22,051 nt of DNA. Origin: Ruminococcaceae bacterium UBA6413 (lineage in GTDB: Bacteria; Bacillota; Clostridia; Oscillospirales; Ruminococcaceae). Positions 14,882 through 22,051 of the stretch are shown here, piece by piece (positions within the stretch are counted from its first letter, which is position 1; every line of letters begins with the position of its first letter). Position numbers and translations under genes: made by a program. Below the pieces are notes generated by a model. It was not told where the DNA came from. It did no database searches and saw only the letters and a program-made list of their open reading frames with translations. The stretch covers positions 1 through 22,051 of the forward strand of contig DJPL01000048.1 of NCBI GenBank assembly GCA_002437415.1, in the 5' to 3' direction.

Positions 14882-15808
14882 ATGGAAACAAGGATCACAA
14901 AATTACTCGGTATAAAGTATCCCATATTACAGGGCGGTATGGCGTGGATCGCCGAAAGCACACTCGCGGCGGCTGTATCGAATGCAGGCGGCGTAGGCAT
15001 AATTGCGGGCGGTTCTGCTCCTATCGACTATCTGAGAGATCAGATAAGAAGAGCTAAGTCGCTGACGGATAAGCCCTTCGGCGTAAACATTATGCTTATG
15101 AGCCCCAACGCGGAGGATCTCGCACAGCTCGTTATCGATGAGAAGGTTCCCATGATAACAACGGGCGCGGGCAACCCCGGTAAGTTTATGGAGGCGTGGA
15201 ACAACGCAGGTATCAAGGTTATCCCCGTAGTACCCAGTGTTGCGCTTGCAAAGAGAATGGAAAGAAGCGGTGCGGCGGCTGTTATAGCAGAGGGCACGGA
15301 GTCGGGCGGTCACATCGGTGAAAACACTACAATGTGTCTTGTTCCGCAGGTAGTTGACGCTGTATCGATCCCTGTTATCGCCGCAGGCGGTATCGCGGAC
15401 GGCAGAGGAATTGCCGCAAGCTTTATGCTCGGTGCCGAGGGTGTACAGGTAGGTACAAGATTCTTAGCCGCTGAGGAGTGTCAGATCCACCCGACATATA
15501 AACAGCTTGTCGTTGACGCTAAGGATACGGACAGCATAGTAACAGGCAGAACAACAGGTCACCCCTGCCGTAACGTAAAGACAAAGTTCTCAAAGAAGCT
15601 TGCAAGCGGAGAGATGAACGGTACGATCACTCCCGATGAGTTTGAGCAGATAACACTCGGTTCACTGCGTAAGGCAGTACAGGACGGCAACCTTGAAGAG
15701 GGCTCGTTCTTATGCGGAGCTATCGCGGGTATGGTAAAGAAGGTACAGCCCGCAAAGGAAATAGTTGAAGAAATGTTTGCAGAAGCCGAGAAGCTTCTGA
15801 ACAAGTAA
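14882..15808 (+). CDS. fabK: Enoyl-[acyl-carrier-protein] reductase II (FMN-dependent)
   Basis: Performs the last reduction of each elongation cycle, using NAD(P)H through FMN. 308 residues of the nitronate monooxygenase-like TIM-barrel family: KYPILQGGMAWIAESTLAAAVSNAGGVGIIAGG at the N-terminus, PFGVNIM, GAGNPG, EGTESGGHIGE (the region with the catalytic His), IAAGGIADGRG and GAEGVQVGTRFLA for phosphate and flavin binding. The genomic setting between fabH and fabG makes enoyl reductase the secure choice over nitronate monooxygenase. FabK, unlike FabI, is insensitive to triclosan; no fabI or fabL is in the window. AAAGGA lies 8 nt before the ATG. Confidence 0.95.
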   Translation: METRITKLLGIKYPILQGGMAWIAESTLAAAVSNAGGVGIIAGGSAPIDYLRDQIRRAKSLTDKPFGVNIMLMSPNAEDLAQLVIDEKVPMITTGAGNPGKFMEAWNNAGIKVIPVVPSVALAKRMERSGAAAVIAEGTESGGHIGENTTMCLVPQVVDAVSIPVIAAGGIADGRGIAASFMLGAEGVQVGTRFLAAEECQIHPTYKQLVVDAKDTDSIVTGRTTGHPCRNVKTKFSKKLASGEMNGTITPDEFEQITLGSLRKAVQDGNLEEGSFLCGAIAGMVKKVQPAKEIVEEMFAEAEKLLNK

Positions 15809-15831
15809 GATAAAAATAAAGGAGAAAATAA

Positions 15832-16566
15832 ATGGCAACTGCTATCATAACAGGATCTGCAAGAGGAATAGGTGCAGCAATAGCTCTGCGTCTTGCAAAG
15901 GACGGATATGACATAGCGCTCAATGACATCGCCGAGAGCTGCTTTGAAAACAACGATATTATGGATAAGATAAAAGCAGAGGGCGTAAAGTGCGAAAAGT
16001 ACATCGCAGACGTATCAAAGTACGATCAGTGCGAGGCTTTTGTAAAGAGCGTAAAGGCTGATTTCGGCAGTGTTGACGTGCTTGTCAACAACGCGGGCAT
16101 CACACGCGACGGTCTGCTTGTAAGAATGAGCGAAGAGAATTACGACCTCGTTGTTGCGGTAAATCAGAAGAGCGTATTCAATATGACAAAGTTCGCAGGC
16201 TCGGTTATGATGAAACAGCGCAGCGGCAGGATTATAAACCTTGCAAGCGTAGCGGGTCTTTACGGCAACCCCGGTCAGATGAACTATTCCGCTACCAAGG
16301 CGGCTATCATAGGTATGACAAAGACCACCGCCAAGGAGCTCGGTCCGAGAAACGTTACCTGTAACGCGGTAGCTCCCGGCTTTATCCACACGGCTATGAC
16401 GGACGCTCTTTCCGAAGAGCTCAGAGCCGCTATGGTAAAGCAGATAGCTATGGGCAGATGCGGCGAGGTCGAAGAGATAGCAGGCGTTGTATCGTTCCTT
16501 GCATCGAAGGACGCAAGCTATGTAACAGGTCAGGTAATAGAGATAAGCGGCGGCTTATCAATGTAA
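15832..16566 (+). CDS. fabG: 3-oxoacyl-[acyl-carrier-protein] reductase
   Basis: NADPH-dependent reduction of 3-oxoacyl-ACP in the elongation cycle. Short-chain dehydrogenase of 244 residues: nucleotide motif TGSARGIG (7-14), NNAG (86-89), and the catalytic S139, Y152 and K156 in LASVAGLYGNPGQMNYSATK. The C-terminal GQVIEISGGLSM is typical of FabG. AAGGAG stands before the ATG, 23 nt after fabK. In related Firmicutes fabD would sit between fabK and fabG; here they are directly adjacent. Confidence 0.96.
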   Translation: MATAIITGSARGIGAAIALRLAKDGYDIALNDIAESCFENNDIMDKIKAEGVKCEKYIADVSKYDQCEAFVKSVKADFGSVDVLVNNAGITRDGLLVRMSEENYDLVVAVNQKSVFNMTKFAGSVMMKQRSGRIINLASVAGLYGNPGQMNYSATKAAIIGMTKTTAKELGPRNVTCNAVAPGFIHTAMTDALSEELRAAMVKQIAMGRCGEVEEIAGVVSFLASKDASYVTGQVIEISGGLSM

Positions 16567-16596
16567 AAAGACAAGCCACGAAAGGAAATACAAAAA

Positions 16597-17832
16597 ATGA
16601 GCAGAGTTGTAATTACCGGTGTGGGCGTGGTAAGCCCTATAGGAAACACCAAGGAAGAATTCTGGAACAGCCTTATGGAGGGCAAGCACGGCTTTACACT
16701 GGAGCAGTGGTTCCCCGGTCAGAGCGAAGAGCTTAACGTAAAGGCTTCTGTAAAGGACTTCAGTGCAGAGGGGCTTTTCGACAAGAAGGAGCTTCGCCGT
16801 ACAGATATCATCACACAGTATGCCGTATATGCCGCTGACAAGGCATTAAAGGACGCAGGAAGCGACTTCAAGGATCTCGATCCTTACAGATGCGGTGTTA
16901 TAATCGGCTCGGGTATCGGCGGTATGGAAACAACACAGGAAGAGCTCCTTGCATATCACAACAAGGGCAACAAGAGAGTTTCCGTATTCACTATCCCTAA
17001 GATGATAGGTAATATGGCGGCAGGTACGGTAGCTATCCGTACAGGCTTCAAGGGCATAAACTACTGTACAGTATCCGCTTGCGCCAGCGGTACACACGCT
17101 ATAGGCGAAGCGTTCCACGCTATAAAAAACGGCTATATGGACGTTGCGATAGCAGGCGGTACTGAGAAGTGCTCGATCGGTTTTGCTTATGCGGGATTTA
17201 ACAATATGCACGCCGTTACAAAGTCGACAGACGTTGACAGGGCAAGCATTCCCTTTGACGCGGAGAGAAGCGGTTTTGTTCTCGGCGACGGCAGCGGTAT
17301 CGTAGTACTTGAAGAATATGAGCACGCAAAGGCAAGAGGCGCTAATATCTATGCCGAGATTACAGGCTACGGTGCAACTTGTGACGCTTACCACGAAACA
17401 AGCCCCGATCCCGAGGGCAGAGGCGGCGCAAAGGCTATGGAGTTTGCGGTAAAGGAATCAGGCAGAGCGCCCGAAACCTTCAACTATGTAAACGCACACG
17501 GCACATCAACTCCGATGAATGATAAGACCGAAACAGCCGCCGTAAAGCTGGTGTTCGGCGAACACGCTAAGGAAATGGTCATCAACTCCACAAAGTCAAT
17601 GACAGGTCACCTCTTAGGTGCGGCAGGCGGTGTTGAAGCGGTAGCCTGCGCTCTTCAGATAAAGAACAGCAAGGTACACCGTACATTAGGCTTAAAGGTG
17701 GCAGACCCCGAATGCGACCTCGACTATGTTCCCGAGGGCACAAGAGATATGAAGATAACAGGCGCGCTCAGCAACTCGCTCGGCTTCGGCGGTCACAACG
17801 CTTGTATAGCATTTGCTCCCGTAGAGGACTGA
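16597..17832 (+). CDS. fabF: 3-oxoacyl-[acyl-carrier-protein] synthase II
   Basis: Condenses acyl-ACP with malonyl-ACP to lengthen chains. 411 residues of the thiolase fold with the elongating-type Cys-His-His triad: C162 in VSACASGTH, H301 in NAHGTSTPMND and H338 in SMTGHLLGAAGG. The start VVITGVGVVSPIGN and the C-terminal NSLGFGGHNACI are family hallmarks. It lies 30 nt after fabG with a GAAAGGA ribosome site. No separate FabB-type gene is seen, so FabF is probably the general elongation synthase. Confidence 0.97.
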   Translation: MSRVVITGVGVVSPIGNTKEEFWNSLMEGKHGFTLEQWFPGQSEELNVKASVKDFSAEGLFDKKELRRTDIITQYAVYAADKALKDAGSDFKDLDPYRCGVIIGSGIGGMETTQEELLAYHNKGNKRVSVFTIPKMIGNMAAGTVAIRTGFKGINYCTVSACASGTHAIGEAFHAIKNGYMDVAIAGGTEKCSIGFAYAGFNNMHAVTKSTDVDRASIPFDAERSGFVLGDGSGIVVLEEYEHAKARGANIYAEITGYGATCDAYHETSPDPEGRGGAKAMEFAVKESGRAPETFNYVNAHGTSTPMNDKTETAAVKLVFGEHAKEMVINSTKSMTGHLLGAAGGVEAVACALQIKNSKVHRTLGLKVADPECDLDYVPEGTRDMKITGALSNSLGFGGHNACIAFAPVED

Positions 17833-17850
17833 GAGAAAGGTTGACATAAT

Positions 17851-18324
17851 ATGCAGTTTGAAACTAATTCGCTTACCGACGCCGTAAAGGAGTTCATCGG
17901 TATTATGAAGGACAGCGGTCTGTCCTATATGTATGTAAAGAACGACAAGTTCGAGATCGAGCTCGGTCAGAAAAATCCCCCTCCCGCACCTCCTGTGATG
18001 CCCGCAATGCCTCCTATGGCTATGGCGGCCGCTCCCGCAGCGCCCGCAACTGCACCGCAGACAGCTCCCGCGGCAGCACCTGCCGATACAGGCAAGAGCA
18101 TCAAGAGCCCTATCGTGGGTACATTCTACTCTGCTCCCTCGCCCACAAAGCCGCCTTTTGTAAAGGTCGGAGATAAGGTAAACGAGGGTGACACGGTCTG
18201 CATCGTTGAGAGCATGAAGGTAATGAACGAGATACAGGCTGATATTTCGGGTACTGTAAAGTCAATCGCGGTAAAGGACGGAGAGGCTGTTGAGTTCGGT
18301 CAGCCGCTCATCATAATAGAATAA
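17851..18324 (+). CDS. accB: Biotin carboxyl carrier protein of acetyl-CoA carboxylase
   Basis: Carries biotin between the carboxylase (AccC) and the carboxyltransferase (AccD/AccA). 157 residues: an N-terminal helical region, an Ala/Pro-rich flexible linker (about 41-80, many PPAP, PAAP and TAPA steps), then the biotinyl domain with ESMKVMNE, in which K123 is the biotinylation site. SMKVM in place of the more common AMKLM is conservative. The linker coding sequence contains the only GGCC I find in the window (18027-18030, inside a GCGGCCGC). A biotin ligase gene is not nearby. Confidence 0.96.
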   Translation: MQFETNSLTDAVKEFIGIMKDSGLSYMYVKNDKFEIELGQKNPPPAPPVMPAMPPMAMAAAPAAPATAPQTAPAAAPADTGKSIKSPIVGTFYSAPSPTKPPFVKVGDKVNEGDTVCIVESMKVMNEIQADISGTVKSIAVKDGEAVEFGQPLIIIE

Positions 18325-18337
18325 CGGAGGACTGTAT

Positions 18338-18766
18338 ATGTCACTTATGAATAAAGAGCAGATAATGGAGATAATCCCTCACAGAGATCCGTTCCTGCTT
18401 ATAGATACTATCGAAGAGATGGAACCCGGTCAGCGTGTGGTTGCCACAAAGTATATGAAAGAGGACGAGTTCTGGTTCAAGGGGCACTTTCCCGGATACC
18501 CGGTAGTTCCCGGTGTACTTATGCTTGAGATGCTTGCTCAGGCAGGTGCAGTGGCAATGCTTGCACTCCCCGAAAACAAGGGCAAGATAGGTCTGTTCGG
18601 CGGCGTCAAGGACGCAAAGTTCAGAAGGCAGGTAGTACCCGGCGACCTTTTAAAGCTCGAAGTCGAGATAATAAAGGTAAAAGGTCCTATCGGTGTCGGC
18701 AAGGCACTTGCAACGGTAAACGGTGAAAAAGCGGTATCCGCAGAGATCACCTTTGCTATCAAGTAA
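18338..18766 (+). CDS. fabZ: 3-hydroxyacyl-[acyl-carrier-protein] dehydratase
   Basis: Removes water from 3-hydroxyacyl-ACP to give trans-2-enoyl-ACP, the substrate of FabK. Hot-dog fold, 142 residues. It has PHRDPFLLID (14-23) and the catalytic H50 in GHFPGYPVVPG with E64 in LMLEMLAQAG. A strong GGAGG ribosome site lies 7 nt before the ATG. Placing fabZ between accB and accC is the usual Clostridia order. No FabA-, FabM- or FabN-type isomerase gene is visible, so the route to unsaturated fatty acids is not shown here. Confidence 0.97.
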   Translation: MSLMNKEQIMEIIPHRDPFLLIDTIEEMEPGQRVVATKYMKEDEFWFKGHFPGYPVVPGVLMLEMLAQAGAVAMLALPENKGKIGLFGGVKDAKFRRQVVPGDLLKLEVEIIKVKGPIGVGKALATVNGEKAVSAEITFAIK

Positions 18767-18783
18767 CGGAAGGCAAACGCTGT

Positions 18784-20133
18784 ATGTTCAATAAGATACT
18801 CATCGCCAACAGAGGCGAGATCGCTATCAGAATAATCCGTGCTTGCAGAGAGCTTGGTGTAAAGACTGTCGCGGTATATTCTACAGCCGATAAAACGGCG
18901 CTCCATGCGCAGATAGCCGACGAGGCGGTATGTATAGGACCGGCTCCGTCAAAGGACAGCTATCTTAATTCAAAGGCACTGCTTGCCGCCTGCGAGATAA
19001 CAGGCGCACAGGCAATACACCCCGGCTTCGGTTTCCTTTCCGAAAACAGCCACTTTGTACGTCTTTGCGACAAGTGCGGAATTAAATTCATAGGTCCGGG
19101 CGCTGACGCTATGGACGCTATGGGCGACAAGGCAAACGCAAAGAAAACGATGATAGAAAATGACGTTCCCGTAGTCCCCGGCTCGGACGGTGTTGTTGAA
19201 ACGCTTGAAGAGGCTCAGGAGATCGCCGCAAGGATCGGTTATCCGATAATGGTAAAGGCGAGCGCGGGCGGCGGCGGACGCGGCATAAGACTTGTAGAAA
19301 AGCCCGAAGAGCTTGAAGCGGCAATGACTGCCGCAAAGCAGGAGGCTAAACAGTTCTTTGCAAACGATGACATATATATCGAGAAGTTCATAGTAAACCC
19401 CCGACACGTTGAGATACAGCTCCTTGCGGACGAGCACGGAAATGTAATTTATCTCGGCGAGCGTGACTGCTCGTTACAGCGCCGTAACCAGAAGGTGCTC
19501 GAAGAAAGCCCCAGCCCCATAATGACGGAAGAGCTCCGCAAGAGAATGGGTGAGGCTGCGGTAAGAGCGGCAAAGGCTTGCGGTTATGCAAATGCGGGTA
19601 CGGTAGAATTCCTTGTTGATAAGGATCTGAACTTCTACTTTATGGAGATGAACGCGAGAATACAGGTCGAGCACCCCGTTACCGAAATGGTGACAGGCGT
19701 TGACCTTGTAAAGGCACAGATAAACATTGCCGCAGGACTTCCTTTGCAGTATAAGCAGGAGGACATAAAGCTCACAGGTCATGTTATCGAGTGCCGTATA
19801 AATGCGGAAGAGCCCAAGAACAACTTCCGCCCCTGCCCCGGTAAGATAAAGTCTATCCATATGCCCGGCGGTTTCGGCGTGCGTATCGATACGGCGGTAT
19901 ATCAGGGCTATGAGATACCTCCTTACTATGACAGCATGATAGCAAAGGTGCTTGTAAAGGGTGAGGACAGGAAAGAGGCTATACAGAAGATGAAGGTCGC
20001 ACTTTCCGAATTTCTCATTGAGGGTATAAACACAAACATTGATTTTCAGCTTAATCTCTTGCGTGACGAGGACGTTGAAAGCGGTAATTTCGATATAGGC
20101 TTCCTCAACCGCAAGGATCTGACGAATTATTGA
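18784..20133 (+). CDS. accC: Acetyl-CoA carboxylase, biotin carboxylase subunit
   Basis: ATP- and bicarbonate-dependent carboxylation of the biotin on AccB. The 449-residue ATP-grasp enzyme matches the E. coli length. It has an N-terminal biotin-carboxylase domain (ILIANRGEIAIRIIRA; HPGFGFLSENSHFV), K116, K158 and the glycine-rich loop SAGGGGRGIRLV (160-171). ERDCSLQRRNQKVLEESPSP follows, then metal ligands E275 and E288 with N290, R292 and E296 in MEMNARIQVEHPVTE. The C-terminal domain is complete (ECRINAEEP; PPYYDSMIAKV). It lies 17 nt after fabZ. Confidence 0.98.
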   Translation: MFNKILIANRGEIAIRIIRACRELGVKTVAVYSTADKTALHAQIADEAVCIGPAPSKDSYLNSKALLAACEITGAQAIHPGFGFLSENSHFVRLCDKCGIKFIGPGADAMDAMGDKANAKKTMIENDVPVVPGSDGVVETLEEAQEIAARIGYPIMVKASAGGGGRGIRLVEKPEELEAAMTAAKQEAKQFFANDDIYIEKFIVNPRHVEIQLLADEHGNVIYLGERDCSLQRRNQKVLEESPSPIMTEELRKRMGEAAVRAAKACGYANAGTVEFLVDKDLNFYFMEMNARIQVEHPVTEMVTGVDLVKAQINIAAGLPLQYKQEDIKLTGHVIECRINAEEPKNNFRPCPGKIKSIHMPGGFGVRIDTAVYQGYEIPPYYDSMIAKVLVKGEDRKEAIQKMKVALSEFLIEGINTNIDFQLNLLRDEDVESGNFDIGFLNRKDLTNY

Positions 20134-20168
20134 TAATGCCACAAGCAAACGAAAAGGCGGTGCTTTAA

Positions 20169-21056
20169 TTGTTAGAAGATCTGTTTAAAATGGTCAAGGA
20201 CCGTTTTAACGAGGAGCAGAAGGACGAGGCGCAGACTCCTGCCCCCGAAATACCCAAGGACCTGCTGTTCAAATGTCCGCGCTGTCAGAACGTGTTTTAC
20301 ATGGACGAGTTTGAAAAGCGCAAAAAGACCTGTCCCGTGTGCAACTATCACGCAAGACTTTCCGCTAAGGAGCGTCTTGATATAACGGTCGACAAGGACA
20401 GCTTCAAGCCGTTTGACGAAAACATGGTGTCATTAAACCCCATCGGCTTCCCCGATTATGAGAAGAAGATAAAGGGTATGCAGGACAACACCGGACTTAA
20501 GGACGCTGTTGTTACGGGCGAGTGCACGATAAGAGGCTACCGTGCGGTCATCGGCATTATGGACTCAAACTTCATGATGGCGAGCATGGGCAGTGTTGTA
20601 GGCGAGAAGATAACAAGAGCGTTTGAGTATGCCACAGAGCATAAGCTCCCTGTCATACTGTTTACGGCATCGGGCGGTGCGAGAATGCAGGAGGGTATAA
20701 TCTCCCTTATGCAGATGGCAAAGACGAGCGGTGCGGTAAAGCGTCACAGTGACGCGGGCGGACTTTATATCACGGTGCTTACCGACCCCACGACAGGCGG
20801 CGTTACGGCATCGTTTGCGAGTCTTGGCGATATAATCCTTGCCGAGCCTAAGGTGCTGGTAGGATTTGCGGGCAGACGTGTTATACAGGATACGATAAAG
20901 CAGAAGCTGCCCGACGACTTCCAGACGGCAGAATTTTTGCTTGAAAGCGGCTTTGTAGACGCGATAGCAGACAGACGTTCTATGCGGAAGACACTGTCGA
21001 ATATACTGAGACTGCATAACTATAAAAAAATCGGTGCTAACTGGCAGCACGGTTGA
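20169..21056 (+). CDS. accD: Acetyl-CoA carboxylase, carboxyltransferase beta subunit
   Basis: With AccA it transfers the carboxyl group from carboxybiotin to acetyl-CoA. 295 residues with the N-terminal zinc ribbon C36-x2-C39-x15-C55-x2-C58, then the crotonase-type core (TASGGARMQEGIISLMQMAKTSGA; TDPTTGGVTASFASLGDIILAEP; GFAGRRVI). The start is a TTG at 20169, preceded by AAGGCGG at about 9 nt. The next in-frame ATG (codon 8) has no ribosome site and would trim the N-terminal helix, so the TTG is preferred. A weak start may set the AccD level relative to its neighbours. It lies 35 nt after accC. Confidence 0.96.
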   Translation: MLEDLFKMVKDRFNEEQKDEAQTPAPEIPKDLLFKCPRCQNVFYMDEFEKRKKTCPVCNYHARLSAKERLDITVDKDSFKPFDENMVSLNPIGFPDYEKKIKGMQDNTGLKDAVVTGECTIRGYRAVIGIMDSNFMMASMGSVVGEKITRAFEYATEHKLPVILFTASGGARMQEGIISLMQMAKTSGAVKRHSDAGGLYITVLTDPTTGGVTASFASLGDIILAEPKVLVGFAGRRVIQDTIKQKLPDDFQTAEFLLESGFVDAIADRRSMRKTLSNILRLHNYKKIGANWQHG

Positions 21057-21073
21057 AAGGACGGTAAAAAACA

Positions 21074-21877
21074 ATGTCGAATATGACTGCTACACAGCAT
21101 CTTGAGATAATAAGAGAAAAGAACCGTCCGACGGTGAATGATTATATACCCGCTATATTCAATCATTTTACCGAGTTCCACGGCGACCGTCACTACGGTG
21201 ACGATGCGGCTATAATGTCGGGTATAGCAACGCTTAACAGCACACCTGTTACGGTCATAGCGCAGGTAAAGGGCAGAAACCTAGAAGAAAACAAGAAGTC
21301 GAATTTCTCAATGCCGCACCCCGAGGGCTACAGAAAGGCACTCAGGCTTGCATATCAGGCGGAGAAGTTCCACAGACCTGTTATCTGCTTTGTAGATACG
21401 CCCGGTGCATTCTGCGGCGTAGAGGCGGAAAAGAGAGGTCAGGGCGAGGCTATAGCTAAGAACATTGCCGAGTTTATGACGCTTAAAACGCCCGTTATAT
21501 CGGTAGTGCTCGGCGAAGGCGGCAGCGGCGGCGCGCTGGCTCTTGCGGTATGCGACGAGCTAGCGATGCTTGAGCACGCTTTATACTCGGTAATTTCGCC
21601 GAGAGGCTTTGCGTCTATACTGTGGAAAGACCCTTCAAGAGAAAAGGAAGCGGCGGATCTTATGAAGATCACCGCAGACGATCTGTACAGCTTCGGTGTA
21701 TGTGACAAGATAATCCCCGAGCCTGTGGGCGGTGCTCATACCGACCCTGCGCAGACGGCGGATAATATTTCGGAGTATCTTATAAGTGCGGTTGAAAGGC
21801 TGTCAAAGTTTGATATCCCGACACTTCTCGACAACCGTTACAAAAAGTTCCGCAAAATCGGTGTATTCTCCGAGTGA
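21074..21877 (+). CDS. accA: Acetyl-CoA carboxylase, carboxyltransferase alpha subunit
   Basis: Partner of AccD in the carboxyltransferase; binds carboxybiotin. The 267-residue protein has the core of the family (FTEFHGDRHYGDD; GRNLEENKKSNFSMPHPEGYRKALRL; FVDTPGAFCGVEAEKRGQGEAIA; GEGGSGGALALAVCDE; SVISPRGFASILWKD). It lacks the roughly 50-residue N-terminal coiled extension of the E. coli protein, as is common in Clostridia. It begins 17 nt after accD. It ends directly at the hairpin repeat of 21878-22051, and no conventional terminator is visible before the window ends. Confidence 0.97.
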   Translation: MSNMTATQHLEIIREKNRPTVNDYIPAIFNHFTEFHGDRHYGDDAAIMSGIATLNSTPVTVIAQVKGRNLEENKKSNFSMPHPEGYRKALRLAYQAEKFHRPVICFVDTPGAFCGVEAEKRGQGEAIAKNIAEFMTLKTPVISVVLGEGGSGGALALAVCDELAMLEHALYSVISPRGFASILWKDPSREKEAADLMKITADDLYSFGVCDKIIPEPVGGAHTDPAQTADNISEYLISAVERLSKFDIPTLLDNRYKKFRKIGVFSE

Positions 21878-22051
21878 GCGGCTGTGAGCCGCGGCAAGTT
21901 CGCCGTTCTGAATGTCGGCGGTTTGCGTAACTTGCGTTACCGGCGGGCGGCTGTGAGCCGCTGACAATTCGCCGTTGCGGGTGTGACCCGCCTCAAATTC
22001 GCTGTTCTGAATGTCGGCGGTATGTGTGACTTGCGTTACCGGCGGGCGGCT
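21878..22051 (+). repeat. Tandem GC-rich modular hairpin repeat after accA (runs off the window)
   Basis: Starts at the base after the accA stop. It has perfect 6-bp/3-nt hairpins GCGGCT-GTG-AGCCGC at 21878-21892 and 21947-21961 and GCGGGT-GTG-ACCCGC at 21977-21991. Each is followed by a linker of the form AATTCGCCGTT. The tail ACTTGCGTTACCGGCGGGCGGC occurs at 21930 and again 99 nt later at 22029, ending at the window edge in what looks like the next hairpin. It is the same family as 3341-3415. Confidence 0.8.

Noticed and set aside
19388..20148. Antisense frames inside accC
   Set aside because: Shadows of the biotin carboxylase frame; no initiation signal and no known family.
21878..22051. 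CRISPR array
   Set aside because: Repeats are GC-rich hairpins with conserved linkers and a 99-nt step, not 25-40-nt repeats with unique spacers; no cas genes are present.

Overview
The window looks like chromosomal DNA of a gut or rumen Clostridia (Bacillota), most likely Oscillospiraceae/Ruminococcus-like. This is inferred from a Firmicutes-type fatty-acid cluster (fabH-fabK-fabG-fabF-accB-fabZ-accC-accD-accA, with FabK as the only enoyl reductase seen), a pyruvate kinase with the extra C-terminal PEP-utiliser-like domain, strong AGGAG-type ribosome sites and moderate G+C. No species is assigned.

Layout. (1) 1-592: no protein gene, but a chain of nested helices ending in a perfect intrinsic terminator. 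I read it as the 3' bulk or whole of a ~590-nt structured non-coding RNA on the + strand. (2) 600-1110: an AT-rich non-coding stretch packed with about a dozen DnaA-box-like 9-mers on both strands. It leads into a small tail-anchored membrane protein gene (1130-1396). (3) 1579-3339: pyruvate kinase with its own promoter, followed by a GC-rich hairpin repeat, a pseudoknot-like inverted repeat pair and a bidirectional terminator. (4) 3677-5507 (-): an AT-rich type II restriction-modification pair of the HaeIII/NgoPII kind, predicted to act on GGCC. (5) 13178 down to 5625 (-): nine tightly packed genes reading fabD, a PAP2 phosphatase, aroE, aroK, an amidohydrolase, class I fumarase alpha, an exported transglutaminase-like protein, trmL and degV, closed by a terminator at 5567-5601. 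(6) 13179-13852: a divergent intergenic region with a hairpin-array repeat and the promoter and leader of the fatty-acid operon. (7) 13859-21877 (+): nine fatty-acid initiation, elongation and acetyl-CoA carboxylase genes, followed by a tandem copy of the hairpin repeat seen after pyk.

How it works together. AccB/AccC/AccD/AccA make malonyl-CoA, and FabD (divergent operon) loads malonate on ACP. FabH starts chains, FabF extends them, and FabG, FabZ and FabK complete each cycle. The acyl-carrier protein gene is not in the window. DegV proteins are fatty-acid-binding, so the two divergent operons are loosely linked by lipid metabolism, while aroE/aroK belong to the shikimate pathway.

The observations most worth following are the large structured RNA, the DnaA-box-like cluster, and the almost complete absence of GGCC: I find one site in 22 kb, in a window that encodes a predicted GGCC restriction-modification system.
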